From Erysipelotrichales bacterium (GTDB lineage: Bacteria; Bacillota_I; Bacilli_A; Erysipelotrichales; Erysipelotrichaceae): a stretch of DNA of 64,000 bases. Made by a program: the position numbers and the translations under genes. The DNA lies in assembly GCA_910576345.1 (NCBI GenBank), contig CAJTIT010000015.1, forward strand, positions 1-64,000. Reading direction: 5' to 3'. The notes beneath the pieces were generated by a model. It worked only from the letters and a program-made list of their open reading frames with translations, was not told the origin of the DNA and did no database searches. Shown in pieces: positions 25,498 to 34,373 of the stretch (positions within the stretch are counted from its first letter, which is position 1; the number at the start of each line of letters is the position of its first letter).

Positions 25498-28400
25498 ATG
25501 AAACGTATGTTAAAAAGACTGGGTATGATGATCATCGGTTTTGTCGGAATCTTTTTTACTATATTTTTTTCTAACGACATGATGCATTTTTTATCTGCGA
25601 ATACAAAAGCCGGTTCTATTTATAATATAGGGGACACAGTTATATTTGGAAAAGAAAGCTTTACGTATATAGGGGATGATGGATCCAATCTTTTGTTATT
25701 GGGGGAATCGAGTATTGGAGATAATAAGACATGGAATGATGCGAATACGATCGCAAATAATTATCGTAATTCTTTTGGAAATATCGGTAAAACCGTATCT
25801 GTTTCAAGCTTGGCAAGTACAAATGATTTGTTACAGGTAGGTACTACAGGAACAGATTCCTCTGGAAATACAGTAATCACAGCGTTAGATGCAAGTATTC
25901 CTCAACTACCAGGGAACTGGTGGCTGAAGGATGATGATTTATCTTCAAAGAAATTGGCAAGATTCTTATCTGCACAGAATAAACGAGAAGGATTTCAGAG
26001 TTATCAGAAATATACGAATGCGGTAGGTATGACATGTCAACCACCTACAAATACAGTTACTGAAGTAGGGACAGGATTCATTGATTCTTTTAGCGATGGC
26101 GGAGAATCAGTTGGGCAGTATGTAAGTGATGCTAAGTATACTATTGAGGCTTATTATTTCAGTGGCAATGTAACCAACATGAAAAGGTATAAAACAAGCA
26201 ATTGTTCTGATAGTCCTAACATTGTTGATTTTATAAAAGATTCTGATTCTTATACCACAACTTTTTCCCAACCTTCTTATGGTGGACGGATAGATATTGA
26301 TGGAAGACCTCTAGCAAATCTTCTCTTTACGCCAGGGAATCCTTTTACAACAGCCTTTCCAGTGAATGGCTCCATTGGATGGTCGAAAACTTTTCAAATG
26401 ACACAAGGAGTCTGTTATAAGCTATCTGGAACTTCATCATCAATTAATGTTACAACCAAAGGTGGTGATGGAGTTACTTATCATTCTTTTCAAGTAGGTG
26501 GACACGCAGGTGGGATAGCGAATGTAAAGGTAACTTTGAGAAGGATTGTTCCGAAGGCTTACGGTAATGTCACCTGCCCAGCAGTTACCACACCGGCAAT
26601 GACGATGTCGACAAGACCATTGATGAAATTGCCTTTGGATAAGATATTGACCTATCATAACGCAAAACCGACCTATGCATTATCAACCAAACTCACTGGC
26701 AAACAACCGGTTTCTGATACTTCCGGCAGTCGTCCTTATCTCACGATGATGAGCAATGCGATGAATGTCACTTTGGATGCTTCTGATCCTGACGTTAAAG
26801 GGACCATCCTCTCTTTGAAATATCCAACCTCTTCTACTTTGATCGATCTTCCGCTTACTTTTTCAGGTGCCAAAGAAGGAACGAGATATCTTGCTGCAAG
26901 CGCGACAGACATCAATGGTAAGGAAGTCTATGATGTATTGGATGTAATTTCTGCCGATAAACAGTCGGTTTCTATTGATTATCAAAATCTTTTGAAGGAT
27001 GGAGAAAACTCTTTCCAATTAACCTTGTATGTCATTGATGATGGTGTGGGAGATACCTCTTATCGCAATAATGGTACTACGATCACTGTTAGATTAAAAG
27101 ATGATCAAACCATTGATTTTGATAAACTCTATAACAAGGCAACGGTGGAATATGGAAGTGAACTGGAACTTCATGCGAATTTAACCAGTGATGTAAACAA
27201 GCAATCCTCCAGTGATCTTGTATTTTCCATTCCAAGCGATTCCAGAGGAAAATATCAAATCATCAAACAATCTTATGACAAAACAACCGGTGAAGCAAAA
27301 GTAACGATACGACCATTGACCGCAGGAACAAATGCGAAGATCTCAATCTCAAAAAGTGGGGACTTATTTTACTTTGATGCAGAAGAGCGAACAATGAATC
27401 TCAATTTCACAAAGAAAGAGCTTATTGTCTATCCTTCCGTCATCGAAGGAAAGACGATAGGGGATGCTATGCCAAACATCTTATCGGAATCAAGTGAACT
27501 TGCATTCTCCGATACGATCCCAGACGCATTGTCCCCTTATCTGGAGCGAACATCGCCACTGATCGCAGAGGATCCGGATGTAGCTGGTATCATTCAAAAT
27601 CCGGGTACATGGAAACTCTTATATCATGCCGATGTATTAAACGATTTAGGTGATTTCACAGACAAATATAACGTTATACTGGAAGACTATCGAGATGATA
27701 CAAAATATGTGTTTGCAGTAGATCCCAATGGTATTCCGGATGGCTGGATAGAGATATCGCCACAACCCAATAACAATGGCTGGAACAATACAGACGTAAA
27801 AGTAAAGCCAAGCAATGAAGCAATATATTTTGGATATCATTCCATCACTGACGGCAATCAAGAATATGACGTCTATCTGAAACTGGGAGATAAAGTCATA
27901 CAACCGAGTCAAAGCGTAAAAGTCTATCTTCCATATGAGAACCCATCAAAAGTAACTTATCTGTATGAAGTGAATGAAAAAAACAAAGTAAAGGAAATCA
28001 AGAATCAACAAGAGAATGGATACTTGATCTTTGAGACCAAGACATTGGAGAAATATGCGATCAGTGATGAGACGCAAAAAACCAATGTCAACATCGATAC
28101 GGATAACGATGGAAAACCAGACATCAACATAGACGTTGATTGTGACGGACAGGCAGATATCAATATCGACACTGATGGCGACAACAAACCCGACATCAAC
28201 ATTGACACGACAGGAGATGGGAAACCAAACTACAACATAGACATTGATCAAGACAATGAGCCGGACATCAATATCGGACCGATAGAATGGAAACCAAACA
28301 AATGTCAAACCAACAGTTGTGGAAAAGAGTATTGTACAAGCACGTATTACAAGCCATATTTAAATATAGATACCGATGATGATGGAAGAGCGGATGTAAA

Positions 28401-28833
28401 TCTGGATTTGAACAAAGATAAAATAGCAGTTCTAAATATTGACATCGATCAAGATTATATACCTGATATCGAAATAGATATTAATGGAGATGCGAAAGCT
28501 GATATTAATATCGATACAAATGGTGACGGAAGACCAGAAAAAAATCTGGCGATCATACAAGAATGGAAACCGGACTTGAATGTGGATTCACCTATGAAAT
28601 ATGATACAATGTCCAATATTAAAGTAGATGAATCTTTAACACCGGATACTTGGAAACCATCTAAAAATGCTCATGAAAACAATCATCCGTTGAATAACAA
28701 AGTGAATAACAGTGCACAAGGCGGTGCTATTACCGGTGAAATGAATAAAGCATTTTATCTATGGATGATGTTTATTGTTAGCGCTTGTATACTTTTTATC
28801 ATTCATTCCTATAAGAAAAGAAAATGCTTATAA
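25498..28833 (+). CDS. Large exported surface protein with Asp-rich 12-residue repeats (copy 3)
   Basis: This 1111 aa member has an N-terminal hydrophobic signal (MIIGFVGIFFTIFFSNDMM) and a unique N-terminal half rich in Ser/Thr/Gly. Strand-rich modules, one MBG-like, lie around 637-720, followed by a C-terminal-type adhesin domain (about 780-855). The repeat block NIDTDNDGKPDI and variants covers about 861-1024. It ends GGAITGE, membrane helix, then KKRKCL. Unlike copies 1 and 2, the adhesin-type domain comes before the repeat block. A conserved spacer in the repeats (EWKPNKC...EYCTSTYYKPYLN) carries a Cys pair also found in copies 1 and 2. It follows ECF sigma gene 2. Confidence 0.85.
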   Translation: MKRMLKRLGMMIIGFVGIFFTIFFSNDMMHFLSANTKAGSIYNIGDTVIFGKESFTYIGDDGSNLLLLGESSIGDNKTWNDANTIANNYRNSFGNIGKTVSVSSLASTNDLLQVGTTGTDSSGNTVITALDASIPQLPGNWWLKDDDLSSKKLARFLSAQNKREGFQSYQKYTNAVGMTCQPPTNTVTEVGTGFIDSFSDGGESVGQYVSDAKYTIEAYYFSGNVTNMKRYKTSNCSDSPNIVDFIKDSDSYTTTFSQPSYGGRIDIDGRPLANLLFTPGNPFTTAFPVNGSIGWSKTFQMTQGVCYKLSGTSSSINVTTKGGDGVTYHSFQVGGHAGGIANVKVTLRRIVPKAYGNVTCPAVTTPAMTMSTRPLMKLPLDKILTYHNAKPTYALSTKLTGKQPVSDTSGSRPYLTMMSNAMNVTLDASDPDVKGTILSLKYPTSSTLIDLPLTFSGAKEGTRYLAASATDINGKEVYDVLDVISADKQSVSIDYQNLLKDGENSFQLTLYVIDDGVGDTSYRNNGTTITVRLKDDQTIDFDKLYNKATVEYGSELELHANLTSDVNKQSSSDLVFSIPSDSRGKYQIIKQSYDKTTGEAKVTIRPLTAGTNAKISISKSGDLFYFDAEERTMNLNFTKKELIVYPSVIEGKTIGDAMPNILSESSELAFSDTIPDALSPYLERTSPLIAEDPDVAGIIQNPGTWKLLYHADVLNDLGDFTDKYNVILEDYRDDTKYVFAVDPNGIPDGWIEISPQPNNNGWNNTDVKVKPSNEAIYFGYHSITDGNQEYDVYLKLGDKVIQPSQSVKVYLPYENPSKVTYLYEVNEKNKVKEIKNQQENGYLIFETKTLEKYAISDETQKTNVNIDTDNDGKPDINIDVDCDGQADINIDTDGDNKPDINIDTTGDGKPNYNIDIDQDNEPDINIGPIEWKPNKCQTNSCGKEYCTSTYYKPYLNIDTDDDGRADVNLDLNKDKIAVLNIDIDQDYIPDIEIDINGDAKADINIDTNGDGRPEKNLAIIQEWKPDLNVDSPMKYDTMSNIKVDESLTPDTWKPSKNAHENNHPLNNKVNNSAQGGAITGEMNKAFYLWMMFIVSACILFIIHSYKKRKCL

Positions 28834-28835
28834 TA

Positions 28836-28875
28836 AAACGTCTCAATTTGTTTAATCAAATTGAGCGTTTTTTTC
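28836..28875 (+). terminator. Terminator after surface gene 3
   Basis: AACGTCTCAATTTG pairs with CAAATTGAGCGTT (one bulge) across TTTAAT, followed by a run of T. Confidence 0.85.
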
Positions 28876-28941
28876 AATCGATGATGATACATTGTTTTGA
28901 TGTTTTGTTATAATGTTTTAAATGAAAGGAGTTTGTTATGG

Positions 28942-29112
28942 ATGATTGACAAATATGAAATGAAACGGTTTAAGAATGCAATTAAAAAAAATGATGAGCG
29001 TTATGTCATCATTTTTCGTTGCTGTACAGTAGAGAAGAATCTAATAAACTTAGTTATTAACTTGGTAACCCATAAATTAAATGAATTTCAGCTCATTATT
29101 TTACCGACGTAA
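28942..29112 (+). CDS. Small hypothetical protein (56 aa), doubtful
   Basis: AAAGGAG (28925-28931) stands 10 nt before ATG 28942. The product is basic at the N-terminus (MIDKYEMKRFKNAIKK) with a hydrophobic second half. Against it, a terminator-like hairpin (28986-29016) lies inside and the 3' end overlaps glnN. It may be a remnant. Confidence 0.25.
   Translation: MIDKYEMKRFKNAIKKNDERYVIIFRCCTVEKNLINLVINLVTHKLNEFQLIILPT
28986..29016. terminator. Symmetric hairpin, probable terminator of glnN
   Basis: AAAAATGATGA and TCATCATTTTT around loop GCGTTATG. The A and T runs let it work in either direction. It lies 80 bp past the glnN stop on the minus strand, where no better terminator is visible. 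Confidence 0.55.
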
Positions 29113-31189
29113 ACAATTGTTCATATGTAGGAACAGGGTAATGCTGCGCTGAAATGTTTTCTTCAATGGCATCGATCACATCACGTACATCTTTCATTAA
29201 AGGCACGACTTTTTCATTCATATAGAATGCTTTCTCTTTATAAGATTGACAAACTCTACGATTGATAAACGTATCTTTTAATAAATGATAACGTTGATCA
29301 AACAAATCCAGCAGTTCTAATAAATGATCGATTTTTCGTTCGTAAAATGCATTTGCTTTTCCTAATGATTGAAGTGCATCACTGTAAAATTTGATTTCTT
29401 TTACCAATGCCGGCAATAAGACTTTTTTAGAAAGATCCAACAAAATCATCGCTTCTAATTTAATGTTTTTCACGACTTCATCATATAAGATGTTGGCACG
29501 CGCTTCCAATTCATTCTGCGCATATACTTGATTGCGCTGAAACAAGGCGATTGCTTTATCAGAGACAAGCGCATCAATGCTGTGCACGTAATGTGGAATA
29601 TTGGGAAGACCTCGTCGTTTTGCTTCTTCGATCCATTCTTCACTATATCCGTCTTTAGAAAAAAGAATGCGCTTATGTTTGCGTAATATATCGCGACAAA
29701 TGATCAAAGATTTTTGGCGGACATCATCGATATATTTAATACCGGACAATTCATCTGCGATTTCACGAAGCGTATCCGCCACAATCGTATTCAATACAAT
29801 ATTGGTTGTCGCAGCGGAACGGGAAGATCCCACCATACGAAACTCAAATTTATTACCGGTAAATGCGAATGGAGACGTTCGGTTGCGATCACTGGTATCT
29901 TTTGGCACATACGCCAAATTCGCAACTTCAAATGGCTTGTGAATGACTTCAAACTCCATTTGATCGTCGCCTTTTTCCAATCGCTTTAAAATTTCATCCA
30001 AATAAGATCCCATACAGATACTAATCACTGCCGGAGGCGCTTCATCTGCGCCTAAGCGATAATCATTGCCATAACAAGAACTAGCCATGCGAAGCAGCTC
30101 CGGATAGGTATCCACCGCTTTGATCACGGCACAGACGAACAACAGAAAACGGATATTCTCGTGCGGACGGTCTCCCGGTTCCAATAAATTCTGACCGTCA
30201 TCCGTAATCAAAGACCAATTGTTATGTTTGCCGCTTCCATTGACATGGTCAAACGGTTTTTCATTTAATAAGCACGCAAAACCATGTTTATCCGCAATTT
30301 TCTTTAATGTATCCATGATAATCTGGTTTTGATCAACTGCAATATTGATGTCAGTATATAATGGCGCAATCTCAAACTGACAAGGCGCAGCTTCATTATG
30401 TTCTGTTTTCGCATAAATGCCCAATTTCCATAATTCCTGATCGACTTCCTGCATAAATGTGTCCACACCGGTTGGAATAGAACCAAAATAATGCTTGGAA
30501 ATGCCTTCTCCTTTTGGTGACATAGCGCCAAACAATGTGCGTCCGGTATGCATCAAATCCATGCGCTTTCGATACAATTCTTTATCGACGAGGAAATACT
30601 CCTGTTCCAATCCTACCATGGGAATGACACGTTTTACATCTTTTTCTTTAAACGCATTGACAATTCTGGTTGCCTGCTTGGATATCGCTTCAATCGATTT
30701 CAATAACGGTGCTTTCTTATCCAATGTTTCGCCGTTGTAAGAAACAAAAATCGTTGGAATACATAACACATTGTCGCGTAAAAAAGCAGGGGACGTACAA
30801 TCCCAGTATGTATAACCTCTTGCCTCAAAGGTAGCGCGCAAACCACCGCTTGGAAAACTGGACGCATCACCTTCGCCTTTGATCAGACTTTTCCCACTGA
30901 AACGTGAAATCGGTTGCCCATGGTCGCCAGGTTCAATAAAACTGTCATGTTTTTCTGCGGTTGATCCCGTCATTGGCTGAAACCAATGTGTAAAATGGGT
31001 AGCGCCTTTTTCCATCGCCCATGTCTTCATCGCATGTGCAATCGCATCTGCGGTATTGCGATCCAACGCATCTTCTTTTCTTGAAGCGGTTTTCCATTTC
31101 GCATAAACAGGATGTGGAAGACGTTCCTTCATGATCCTTTCGTCAAATAAATGAATGCCAAAATCATCAAACGCATGTTTTTTGTTCAT
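29096..31189 (-). CDS. glnN: Type III glutamine synthetase
   Basis: This 697 aa enzyme makes glutamine from glutamate, ammonia and ATP in the cytosol. Length and sequence mark the GSIII class (about 700 aa) and not GSI (about 450 aa). Visible blocks include GSTAEKHDSFIEPG, GGLRATFEARGYTYWD, MVGLEQEYFLVD, the HNEAAPCQFEIAPLY stretch, VNGSGKHNNWSL and GNKFEFRMVGSSRSAA. I start at ATG 31189 because GGAGGT lies just before it; the longer in-frame ATG eight codons upstream would place that site inside the gene. It stands alone. The upstream gap 31190-31440 is AT-rich and carries the divergent promoters. Confidence 0.95.
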   Translation of the reverse strand: MNKKHAFDDFGIHLFDERIMKERLPHPVYAKWKTASRKEDALDRNTADAIAHAMKTWAMEKGATHFTHWFQPMTGSTAEKHDSFIEPGDHGQPISRFSGKSLIKGEGDASSFPSGGLRATFEARGYTYWDCTSPAFLRDNVLCIPTIFVSYNGETLDKKAPLLKSIEAISKQATRIVNAFKEKDVKRVIPMVGLEQEYFLVDKELYRKRMDLMHTGRTLFGAMSPKGEGISKHYFGSIPTGVDTFMQEVDQELWKLGIYAKTEHNEAAPCQFEIAPLYTDINIAVDQNQIIMDTLKKIADKHGFACLLNEKPFDHVNGSGKHNNWSLITDDGQNLLEPGDRPHENIRFLLFVCAVIKAVDTYPELLRMASSCYGNDYRLGADEAPPAVISICMGSYLDEILKRLEKGDDQMEFEVIHKPFEVANLAYVPKDTSDRNRTSPFAFTGNKFEFRMVGSSRSAATTNIVLNTIVADTLREIADELSGIKYIDDVRQKSLIICRDILRKHKRILFSKDGYSEEWIEEAKRRGLPNIPHYVHSIDALVSDKAIALFQRNQVYAQNELEARANILYDEVVKNIKLEAMILLDLSKKVLLPALVKEIKFYSDALQSLGKANAFYERKIDHLLELLDLFDQRYHLLKDTFINRRVCQSYKEKAFYMNEKVVPLMKDVRDVIDAIEENISAQHYPVPTYEQLFTSVK

Positions 31190-31402
31190 GATGGTACCTC
31201 CGATATATTTCATATTTTACTGTATTTATTAAAAAAAGTATAGAGTAATTCATGAAAAAAATGATTACTGAAATGATTTATAGAAAAATAATTTAAAAAA
31301 GCTGTATATTTTTATGTTTTCATGTGTAAAATAGAAAATGACAATAATAAAAAATATTCGGAAAATTTTGGTTAAATTGCGTGCATAATCTATGAAATTG
31401 GG

Positions 31403-31417
31403 TTACAATAATAGTAG
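31403..31417 (+). promoter_or_regulatory. Possible PerR-like operator over the rubredoxin/rubrerythrin -10 box
   Basis: TTACAATAATAGTAG matches the PerR consensus TTATAATnATTATAA at 10 of 14 informative positions and overlaps a TACAAT -10 candidate (31404-31409). Rubrerythrin genes are PerR targets in clostridia. The match is imperfect. Confidence 0.3.
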
Positions 31418-31440
31418 TCAAATAAAGGAGGTCAACAATT

Positions 31441-31773
31441 ATGAAATTATGGAAATGTGAAGTTTGCGGTTATGTTGCAGAAGGCGAAGAAGCGCCAAAC
31501 AGATGTCCAAAATGCGGTGTGCTCAAAGATAAGTTTGTGATGATCAGCGAAGAAGATGCGGCAAAAATATATCGCAGTGACAAAACAAACGATTTGCATA
31601 TGCAGTTGATTCGTCTCGCGATGAAAATGGATGATATTGCAAAACAAGGTATTGAAGATAACTTGGATCCTGGATGTGTAAAAGTGTTTGAAGCCGCAAA
31701 AGCACATGCATGGGAACTGAAACAGATGGCAAAAGCCGAATTGGCTGGTCATATAGCAAAAGGAAAATTCTAG
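31441..31773 (+). CDS. Rubredoxin-like protein with helical domain
   Basis: This 110 aa protein has an N-terminal rubredoxin-type iron site, CEVCGY and CPKCGV, in about 35 residues, followed by a helical region of about 70 residues. Rubredoxins pass single electrons in the cytosol. Sitting 12 bp before rubrerythrin, it probably reduces that peroxidase, and could also serve the flavodiiron protein. AAAGGAGG precedes ATG 31441. The helical part is not a full ferritin-like domain, so it is not itself a rubrerythrin. Confidence 0.85.
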   Translation: MKLWKCEVCGYVAEGEEAPNRCPKCGVLKDKFVMISEEDAAKIYRSDKTNDLHMQLIRLAMKMDDIAKQGIEDNLDPGCVKVFEAAKAHAWELKQMAKAELAGHIAKGKF

Positions 31774-31785
31774 GAGGAAAAACAG

Positions 31786-32322
31786 ATGAACTTAAAAGGA
31801 ACAAAGACAGAAAAGAATTTGATGGAAGCATTTGCCGGTGAATCACAGGCAAGAAACAAGTACACATATTATGCTTCCAAAGCAAAAAAAGAAGGATATG
31901 TGCAGATTTCTAAAATCTTTGAACAAACGGCAGACAATGAAAAAGAACATGCAAAATTATGGTTCAAGTTGTTGAATGACGGCATTCCTACAACTGTGCA
32001 GAACTTAAAAGATGCGGCTGCCGGAGAAAATTTTGAATGGACCGATATGTATGCACGCATGGCTAAAGAAGCACGTGAAGAAGGATTCGACGACATTGCC
32101 GATACGATGGATGGCGTTGCCGCTATCGAAGCAATGCATGAAAAACGTTATGCGGCTTTACTTTCTAATTTAGAAGATGGAACCGTATTTGAAAAAGATG
32201 AAGAAGTCGTTTGGGAATGTCTGAATTGCGGTCATCTGCATAAAGGGAAGACGGCGCCGGAAGTTTGTCCTGTATGCAGTCACAAGCAGGCTTATTTTGA
32301 AGTTCACGAAGAAAATTATTAG
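31786..32322 (+). CDS. rbr: Rubrerythrin
   Basis: This 178 aa peroxidase has an N-terminal ferritin-like diiron domain with ligand motifs in AFAGESQARNKYTYY, DNEKEHAKLW and IEAMHEKRY. A C-terminal rubredoxin domain follows (CLNCGHLHKG, CPVCSHKQAYF). It reduces hydrogen peroxide to water in anaerobes. AGGAGG precedes ATG 31786, 12 bp after the rubredoxin-like gene, so the two are an operon for oxidative stress. Confidence 0.95.
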   Translation: MNLKGTKTEKNLMEAFAGESQARNKYTYYASKAKKEGYVQISKIFEQTADNEKEHAKLWFKLLNDGIPTTVQNLKDAAAGENFEWTDMYARMAKEAREEGFDDIADTMDGVAAIEAMHEKRYAALLSNLEDGTVFEKDEEVVWECLNCGHLHKGKTAPEVCPVCSHKQAYFEVHEENY

Positions 32323-32345
32323 AATATAGTTAAGAAGAAAAAAAT

Positions 32346-32376
32346 AACAGCGTGAAATGATTTTGCGCTGTTTTTC
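32346..32376 (+). terminator. Terminator after rubrerythrin
   Basis: AACAGCG (32346-32352), 13-nt loop, CGCTGTT (32366-32372), then a T run. Confidence 0.75.
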
Positions 32377-32384
32377 TATATTGT

Positions 32385-32414
32385 AAAAAAACTCTGCATA
32401 TTACATGCAGAGCT
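32385..32414 (-). terminator. Terminator of the GGGtGRT operon
   Basis: On the minus strand CTCTGCAT (32412-32405) pairs with ATGCAGAG (32399-32392), followed by seven U. Confidence 0.85.
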
Positions 32415-32431
32415 TTTATGATCTTTTTATT

Positions 32432-33433
32432 TTATTTATTGATTGCTTCCGCAATGGCAACTGCGACAGCTACCGATGCACCAACCATTGGGTTATTTCC
32501 CATACCAATCAAGCCCATCATTTCTACATGGGCAGGGACGGAAGAAGAACCGGCGAACTGTGCATCAGAGTGCATACGTCCCATTGTATCCGTCATACCA
32601 TAAGATGCAGGACCGGCTGCCATGTTGTCAGGATGAAGGGTACGTCCTGTACCACCACCGGATGCGACAGAGAAATATTTTTTATTCAATTCTGTGCATT
32701 CTTTCTTATAAGTTCCGGCAACCGGATGTTGGAAACGTGTTGGATTGGTAGAGTTACCGGTAATGGATACGTCTACACCTTCATGATGCATAATCGCAAC
32801 GCCTTCACGAACATCGTCAGCGCCATAACAGTTTACTGCGGCACGTTCTCCATCAGAGTAAGGTGTTTTGGAGATCACTTTCAATTCACCGCTGAAATAG
32901 TCAAACTCTGTTTCTACATGAGTGAATCCGTTGATTCGAGAAATGATTTTGGCTGCGTCTTTTCCCAAACCATTCAAGATAACTCGAAGTGGTTCCTTGC
33001 GTGCTTTATTTGCATTACGTGCAATACCGATCGCACCTTCAGCCGCTGCGAAACTTTCATGACCTGCCAAGAATGCAAAGCATTTTGTTTCATCGTTTAA
33101 AAGCATGGCTGCCAGATTTCCATGCCCCAGACCAACTTTACGATCATCTGCGACACTGCCCGGAATACAGAATGCCTGTAAGCCTTCGCCCAAAGATTTT
33201 GCGACATCATAAGCTGTTTTATCGCCTTTTTTGATAGCGATTGCGGCGCCGGTAATATATGCCCAGCAAGCATTTTCAAAACAGATGGGCTGGATGCCTT
33301 TTACAATGTTGTAAACATCTACGCCTGCATCGTCACACAGTCTTTTTGCTTCTTCTACGGAAGAAATTCCATAAGAATTCAATACTTCATTGATTTTATC
33401 AATACGTCTTTCGTAACCTTCAAATAATGACAT
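32432..33433 (-). CDS. GGGtGRT protein
   Basis: This 333 aa protein has the family-defining stretch SGGGTGRTLHPDNMAAGP near residue 265. The family occurs in anaerobic bacteria and is almost always found next to the Fe-S scaffold-type gene, as here (12 bp apart). It has conserved Cys residues (DDAGVD..., QPICFENACW, QAFCIPGS) and an N-terminal helical region. The biochemical role is unproven; a part in Fe-S or redox chemistry is inferred from the neighbour. GGAGGAA precedes the start. Confidence 0.88.
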   Translation of the reverse strand: MSLFEGYERRIDKINEVLNSYGISSVEEAKRLCDDAGVDVYNIVKGIQPICFENACWAYITGAAIAIKKGDKTAYDVAKSLGEGLQAFCIPGSVADDRKVGLGHGNLAAMLLNDETKCFAFLAGHESFAAAEGAIGIARNANKARKEPLRVILNGLGKDAAKIISRINGFTHVETEFDYFSGELKVISKTPYSDGERAAVNCYGADDVREGVAIMHHEGVDVSITGNSTNPTRFQHPVAGTYKKECTELNKKYFSVASGGGTGRTLHPDNMAAGPASYGMTDTMGRMHSDAQFAGSSSVPAHVEMMGLIGMGNNPMVGASVAVAVAIAEAINK

Positions 33434-33445
33434 GTTTTCTTCCTC

Positions 33446-34138
33446 CTATTCGTGACGTGGGTCGATGAATTTTACGCCGTCTGCGTAACGACCATATGTT
33501 TTCTTTGCACCTTCGAGTGCATCCTTTGGATCAGTGCCTTTTTTCACGGCATCCATGAACAATCCCATATTGATGTATTCATAACCGATGATTTCATTGT
33601 TGGCATCCAAAGCCATTTGTGTGATATATCCTTCTGCCAGTTCCAAATAGCGAGGTCCTTTTCGTTTTGTTGAATATACGGTTCCAACTTGAGAACGTGT
33701 TCCTTTTCCCAAGTCTTCCAAGCCGGCACCTACCGGCAGACCGTTTTCAGAGAAAGCGGATTGAGAACGACCGTAAACAATCTGTAAGAACAATTCGCGC
33801 ATTGCCGTGTTGATCGCATCACATACAAGATCAGTATTCAATGCTTCCAACAGCGTTTTTCCAACGATTGCTTCACTTGCCATTGCCGCAGAGTGTGTCA
33901 TTCCGGAACAGCCCAATGTTTCAATCAATGCTTCTTCAATGATCCCTTCTTTGATGTTCAACGTCAATTTGCAGGCTCCTTGTTGTGGCGCACACCAGCC
34001 GACACCATGTGTCAGACCGCTGATGTCTTTGATTTCACGGGAGTTGACCCATTTTCCTTCTTCAGGAATTGGTGCACATCCATGACTTGCACCACATGTT
34101 ACTGTGCACATGTTTTCTACTTCTTTTGAGTATATCAT
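33446..34138 (-). CDS. Iron-sulfur assembly scaffold-like protein (partner of GGGtGRT)
   Basis: This 230 aa protein is distantly related to the IscU/NifU/SufU scaffolds. Conserved Cys positions include an N-terminal cluster CTVTCGASHGC, GWCAPQQGAC and the scaffold-like LGCSGMTHSAA. It is longer than IscU (about 130 aa). It probably carries or assembles a cluster for the GGGtGRT protein downstream; that is inference from constant pairing. Ribosome site AAGGAGA supports ATG 34138 over the internal ATG 10 codons in. Confidence 0.85.
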   Translation of the reverse strand: MIYSKEVENMCTVTCGASHGCAPIPEEGKWVNSREIKDISGLTHGVGWCAPQQGACKLTLNIKEGIIEEALIETLGCSGMTHSAAMASEAIVGKTLLEALNTDLVCDAINTAMRELFLQIVYGRSQSAFSENGLPVGAGLEDLGKGTRSQVGTVYSTKRKGPRYLELAEGYITQMALDANNEIIGYEYINMGLFMDAVKKGTDPKDALEGAKKTYGRYADGVKFIDPRHE

Positions 34139-34153
34139 TGCTATCTCCTTTCT

Positions 34154-34266
34154 CTTTCATCCTCAATGAAAGAATACTCATTGCCCTCTATGAAAGGACA
34201 AGTAAAATAAGCGTAATAAGCACGCATTTACCCTTATATTTTAAACGTTTTGCTAAGGATAGTCAA
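34154..34266 (-). promoter_or_regulatory. Promoter and structured leader of the scaffold/GGGtGRT operon
   Basis: On the minus strand TTGACT (34266-34261), 17 bp, TAAAAT (34243-34238) is a good promoter. The leader of roughly 95 nt contains a perfect hairpin CTTTCAT-TGAGG-ATGAAAG (34172-34154) ending 3 nt before the ribosome site. It could modulate translation. Confidence 0.55.
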
Positions 34267-34338
34267 TAAACGACCTTCCTTTTATGAAAAAACTGATAAA
34301 CCTTACCATATCTTTTTACACAAATAAAAGTAAACAAG

Positions 34339-34373
34339 AAAAAAAGCAGACAATTTATGAAAATGTCTACTTT
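34339..34373 (-). terminator. Terminator of the ECF S-component gene
   Basis: Minus strand AGTAGACA...TGTCTGCT hairpin (with G-U pairs) then a long U run, starting at the stop codon. Confidence 0.65.

Noticed and set aside
28081..28570. Regular 36-nt periodicity considered as a CRISPR or DNA repeat array
   Set aside because: The period is that of the 12-residue protein repeat and is in frame throughout; there are no constant repeats with unique spacers.
29601..30740. Plus-strand frames opposite glnN
   Set aside because: Shadows of a strongly conserved minus-strand gene with no ribosome sites.
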